Assembly (NCBI RefSeq): GCF_900114475.1
Contig: NZ_FOTE01000006.1
Coordinates: 1-64,000 of the forward strand
Direction of reading: 5' to 3'
From: Paenibacillus sp. 1_12
Lineage (GTDB): Bacteria > Bacillota > Bacilli > Paenibacillales > NBRC-103111
Length of the DNA: 64,000 nucleotides
The position numbers were made by a program, and so were the translations under genes. Shown in pieces: positions 61,473-64,000 of this stretch (position 1 is its first letter; each line of letters opens with the position of its first letter). A model generated the notes under the pieces. That model did no database searches, had not been told where the DNA came from, and saw only the letters and a list, made by a program, of their open reading frames with translations.

Positions 61473-62255
61473 ATGGATTTAGGTTTGACCGGAAAAGTAG
61501 CGCTCATTACAGGAGGCAGTAAGGGAATCGGACTCGGAACTGCGTTGGCTCTAGCCGCTGAGGGAGCGCGTATAGCGATTTGTGCGCGTAATGAGGACGA
61601 TTTGCGTACAGCCGCACAACAGATTGTCGAAAAAACCGGTGCAGAGGTGTTCTATATTCAAGCGGACATTACATCAGAAGAGGACTGCAAAAAAGCTGTT
61701 CAAGAAACCGTAGATCGGTTTGGCAGCTTGGATATTCTGGTGAATAATGCTGGAACGTCTGCAGCGCGTCCTTTTGAAGAGGTAGATGCAGAAGCCTGGG
61801 CTTATGATCTGGATTTAAAATTGTTCGGTGCCATTCATTGCTCCAAAGCAGCCATTCCCCATATGCGAAAAACGGGAAAAGGCGCGATTCTCAACATCTC
61901 AACCTCATCAGCCAAGACGCCTGCCGCTTCATCTTTACCGACTACAGTGAGCCGTGCTGCCGGGATGGCTCTAACCAAAGCAATGAGTAAGGATTTGGCC
62001 TCCGCCAATATTCGGGTGAATACCGTCTGCATCGGGCTGATTCGCAGCGATCAAATTGAAAAGGGCTGGAAAAAACAGCACCCTGAGCTGACTTGGGAGC
62101 AATATTCACATAATCCGAGTCATCAAATTCCGCTCGGTCGTATTGGCGAAACAGAAGAAGCTGCAAGAGTTATCACATTCCTAGTCTCCGATGCCGCATC
62201 TTATGTAACGGGAACATCGGTCAATGTGGATGGCGGCAAAGGCGCTGCACTTTAA
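61473..62255 (+). CDS. SDR-family oxidoreductase, divergent active site
   Basis: The 260-residue protein has the SDR cofactor motif TGGSKGIGLG (about 14-23), NNAGTSAARPF and the late GTSVNVDGGKG. The catalytic Ser is present in NISTSS, but the YxxxK position reads TTVSR (in LPTTVSRAAGMALTKAMS): Tyr is Thr and Lys is Arg. So it is not a standard SDR enzyme. Similar Bacillales proteins are labelled FabG-like. A GGAGG lies seven bases upstream of the ATG and a terminator follows. Confidence 0.85.
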   Translation: MDLGLTGKVALITGGSKGIGLGTALALAAEGARIAICARNEDDLRTAAQQIVEKTGAEVFYIQADITSEEDCKKAVQETVDRFGSLDILVNNAGTSAARPFEEVDAEAWAYDLDLKLFGAIHCSKAAIPHMRKTGKGAILNISTSSAKTPAASSLPTTVSRAAGMALTKAMSKDLASANIRVNTVCIGLIRSDQIEKGWKKQHPELTWEQYSHNPSHQIPLGRIGETEEAARVITFLVSDAASYVTGTSVNVDGGKGAAL

Positions 62256-62283
62256 GCTATTCCATCAATTACATCTCAAATAG

Positions 62284-62328
62284 CAAAAACCTTCCATAAC
62301 CGTACGAAACGGAAGGAAGGTTTTTTTA
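62284..62328 (+). terminator. Rho-independent terminator after the SDR gene
   Basis: AAAAACCTTCC pairs with GGAAGGTTTTT around a 19-base loop, followed by T7 in total. Confidence 0.8.
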
Positions 62329-62342
62329 GCTGGGCTTACGGT

Positions 62343-62594
62343 TCAATATCGGGGGTAATCCAACCTCATAACATCCAGAAAAGGAATCCATTTGAAGCTA
62401 TCCTCCAGATCGACCCGTATTTGACGCTTTCTGGGGTCCAACTCTACAATAATCCCAACTACAGGTTCTTCTACGCCCCAGACGGTCAGCATGACCTGCT
62501 CCTTGTTATCCTTGGCCTCCACAATCTGGTTTCCCAGATCCTCGAGCTCGAACTCATCGCGGGTCGGTCTTTTTTGCTTTGCTTTTGCCACCAC
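62343..62594 (-). CDS. YolD-like protein
   Basis: The 83-residue protein starts with GTG six bases after GAGGAG. It contains KRPTRDEFELEDLGNQIVEA, a beta-hairpin segment (VMLTVWGVEEPVVGIIVELD) and SFKWIPFLDVMRLDYP, resembling the YolD-like small beta-barrel family of Bacillales. Some family members are linked to UV-damage genes; no such neighbour is here. The role is unknown. Confidence 0.55.
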   Translation of the reverse strand: MVAKAKQKRPTRDEFELEDLGNQIVEAKDNKEQVMLTVWGVEEPVVGIIVELDPRKRQIRVDLEDSFKWIPFLDVMRLDYPRY

Positions 62595-62901
62595 TCACAT
62601 CTCCTCATAGCCCTACAGCCCTAATCACTCTATATTACAGAACACGAACTATGTTATCAATGTTAATTTTTTATTAATGGGACATGCTGGGCTTTCATAG
62701 TCTAATGCTCGCAAGATAATTGGATGGATTCGCTCCAGCACATCGTAATAGGCATGTATTCGTTATGCTCAAAAGGGTACTGCCATGAGCCGCAATCTCT
62801 CTAATGCGAAAGCACTCCTACCTTCGAATAATTAAGATTGTCAGGACATAGGATAGAGTAAAAGGAATTGGACTATGGACTGCAAAGAGAGGAGCATGGA
62901 T
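62595..62901. other. intergenic stretch between the YolD-like and DUF948 genes
   Basis: No gene is supported in these 300 bases. They are the divergent promoter region of both genes. No near-consensus promoter stands out, and I see no notable repeat. Confidence 0.4.
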
Positions 62902-63270
62902 ATGGCTATAGATATTAGCGTGGTTGCGGCAAGTGTGGCTTTTGTGACTCTGGTCTTCTATCTGATTCGTATTTTGCAAAAAGGTATGACTTCACTAGAC
63001 GAAACCAACCGGACCTTGGCTGAGGTCAGGACGGCTGCCCACGATCTAACAGGAGAGGCCAAGCAGCTCATTCACACGGCCAACCAAATTTCTCGGGATG
63101 TCAAAGGTAAAATAAAAACGGTAGAGCCCTTGTTGGAATCCGCCCATGATATGGGGGAAGCTCTGCAAAGTGTAACCCATTCCGTTAAACAGGCTGCCGC
63201 AGTATTAGGAAACGAGCTGACACCCAAAAGTCAGGCTGCCAGCAACAAAGTTCAAATCAAAGTTAGATAG
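62902..63270 (+). CDS. DUF948-family protein
   Basis: The 122-residue protein has an N-terminal membrane anchor (IDISVVAASVAFVTLVFYLIRIL) and a long helical part (TRTLAEVRTAAHD-type heptads, LIHTANQISRDV, SAHDMGEALQSVTHSVKQA). This is the DUF948 pattern of small Bacillales membrane proteins, some linked to general stress. The ATG at 62902 is seven bases after AGAGGAG; earlier ATGs are in frame at 62875 and 62896. The function is unknown. Confidence 0.75.
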   Translation: MAIDISVVAASVAFVTLVFYLIRILQKGMTSLDETNRTLAEVRTAAHDLTGEAKQLIHTANQISRDVKGKIKTVEPLLESAHDMGEALQSVTHSVKQAAAVLGNELTPKSQAASNKVQIKVR

Positions 63271-63321
63271 GACGAATCAAATACAGATAAGGAATCCGGT
63301 GCATAAGTGAACAAGCTCTGC

Positions 63322-63936
63322 TTATTCACCGGATCTTCCTTCATGCCAATGAACAACGCGAGTGCAAAGCCTCTGAATCAGGCTCGGCTCATGACTGATC
63401 ATTAGGATACCCAGATTGCGACGATCGACAATGTCCATCACAGTGTGCCAGATTTGCGCCTGTGTGATTGCATCAAGCATCGTGGTCATCTCATCTGCGA
63501 TCAAAAACCGCGTCTGTGGTCCCAAGGCTCTTGCCACACAAAACCGCTGCAATTCCCCACCGGAAAGCTCATTAGGCCAACGGTCCAGCCACTCCTCCTC
63601 AATGCCGAGCATTTGCAAAAATGCCGGGTCAGGCTGCCAGCCTTCGTTGATCGTCTGACGCATGCGCCAACGCGGATTGACTGCTCTCTCCGGATGTTGG
63701 AACACCAGCTGAACCGGTTGAACACCGCTATCCACAAGTGCATTCCCGTCACAGGTGATACTCCCGGTCTGCGGTTTATCATAACCGGCAAGCATACGGG
63801 CTAGCGTAGTTTTGCCACTACCGCTAGGTCCGACAAGACCGACCACTTCGCCCTGTTTGATTTGAATGTTGGCCTCCTTAACAACCCACGGTCCGCGTCC
63901 ATATCGAAACCCGAGATTTTTCCCTTCAAGAAGCAT
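63322..63936 (-). CDS. oligopeptide/nickel-type ABC transporter ATP-binding protein
   Basis: The 204-residue ATPase has Walker A GPSGSGKT, the Q-loop FQHPERAVNPRW, signature LSGGELQR, Walker B FLIADEMTTML (Glu then Met-Thr in the D-loop) and the switch His in ISHEPS. Q-loop and length match the second ATPase of dipeptide, nickel or metallophore (DppF/NikE/CntF-like) transporters, shortened by loss of the C-terminal part. The ATG follows GAGGTG and overlaps the upstream ATPase gene by 11 bases. Confidence 0.85.
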   Translation of the reverse strand: MLLEGKNLGFRYGRGPWVVKEANIQIKQGEVVGLVGPSGSGKTTLARMLAGYDKPQTGSITCDGNALVDSGVQPVQLVFQHPERAVNPRWRMRQTINEGWQPDPAFLQMLGIEEEWLDRWPNELSGGELQRFCVARALGPQTRFLIADEMTTMLDAITQAQIWHTVMDIVDRRNLGILMISHEPSLIQRLCTRVVHWHEGRSGE

Positions 63937-64000
63937 GAATGCACCTCACTAACCCACCGCGAATATGACGTGTTTCCGGACGTTCACGCTTGCATTCATC
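63926..64000 (-). CDS. upstream ABC transporter gene, last 24 codons
   Basis: A frame enters from the right edge and reads DECKRERPETRHIRGGLVRC, then IHAS and a TGA at 63926-63928, overlapping the start of the next ATPase. The C-x3-ERPExRxI-x3-V-x-C end is typical of the C-terminal tail of the first ATPase (DppD/NikD/CntD-like) of this transporter class. Most of the gene lies beyond the window. Confidence 0.6.
   Translation of the reverse strand, partial: DECKRERPETRHIRGGLVRCIHAS

Noticed and set aside
1-64000. CRISPR arrays, prophage modules, rRNA or tRNA genes, restriction or toxin-antitoxin systems
   Set aside because: I looked for short spaced direct repeats and for the typical proteins and found none.

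Overview
The window looks like chromosomal DNA of a spore-forming, Gram-positive Paenibacillaceae-type bacterium, most likely Paenibacillus. This rests on strong AGGAGG ribosome sites, frequent TTG/GTG starts, a Spo0E-like phosphatase, YjcZ-type spore peptides, a sigma-K-type promoter, S-layer homology (SLH) proteins, a T-box leader, OpuC-type osmoprotectant uptake and futalosine-route menaquinone genes. The genus is inferred from gene content only. Most genes are on the minus strand.

Layout. 0-8.9 kb is a patchwork of single genes: a truncated IS3-family element, a small lipoprotein, a Nudix hydrolase, an MTA/SAH deaminase, a shikimate-kinase-like protein, a cupin, a GNAT acetyltransferase, glutaminase, a secreted stalk-domain protein and a serine hydrolase, with gene debris between them. 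8.9-12 kb is a spore-linked stretch: two YjcZ-type peptides, a Spo0E-like protein, a His/Gly-rich protein and a small Sm/SH3-like protein behind a sigma-K-type promoter. 12-17.7 kb holds an SLH surface protein, DinB, an aldo-keto reductase, a VTT membrane protein and mqnB-mqnD. 17.8-23.1 kb is a minus-strand run: a UMP kinase paralog behind a leader-peptide/terminator arrangement, then Nnr, a broken APS kinase, a phosphoesterase, carbonic anhydrase and Mn-dependent pyrophosphatase. 23.3-26.2 kb has a CNNM/CorC-type protein, a hemolysin III family protein, an IF-3 paralog and a small unknown protein.

26.2-30.2 kb is a uronate locus (AraC regulator, tagaturonate epimerase UxaE, isomerase UxaC). 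30.3-33.8 kb has a terpenoid-cyclase-fold protein, a WYL regulator, a DUF2809 protein and a YhdH-type reductase. 34.2-37.7 kb is a four-gene OpuC-type ABC transporter. 37.7-40.1 kb has a UPF0316 protein, an SH3b-amidase and an unknown protein. 40.2-44.1 kb is a sugar-oxidation type operon (Gfo/Idh/MocA dehydrogenase and two TIM-barrel isomerases) with a divergent AraC regulator. 44-49.2 kb has a HAD phosphatase, a kinase-like PASTA protein, a eukaryote-type HisA followed by a cytochrome P450, and a DinB-like protein.

49.2-55 kb contains a MITE-like repeat and a complete lower Weimberg pathway (xylonate dehydratase, FAH-family keto-deoxy-sugar acid dehydratase, alpha-ketoglutarate semialdehyde dehydrogenase) under an IclR regulator. 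55-57.5 kb has a palindromic element and an arginyl-tRNA synthetase with a T-box leader and a near-consensus promoter. 57.5-64 kb has an SLH-anchored S9 peptidase, a cupin, a divergent SDR, small proteins and the end of an oligopeptide/nickel-type ABC operon that runs out of the window.

The most interesting features are: the leader peptide whose end overlaps a terminator in front of the pyrH paralog; extra or divergent copies of core enzymes (PyrH, IF-3, HisA, ArgS); two genes whose ribosome sites point to ATT or ATA start codons; the two palindromic intergenic elements; and a kinase-like PASTA protein without catalytic motifs.
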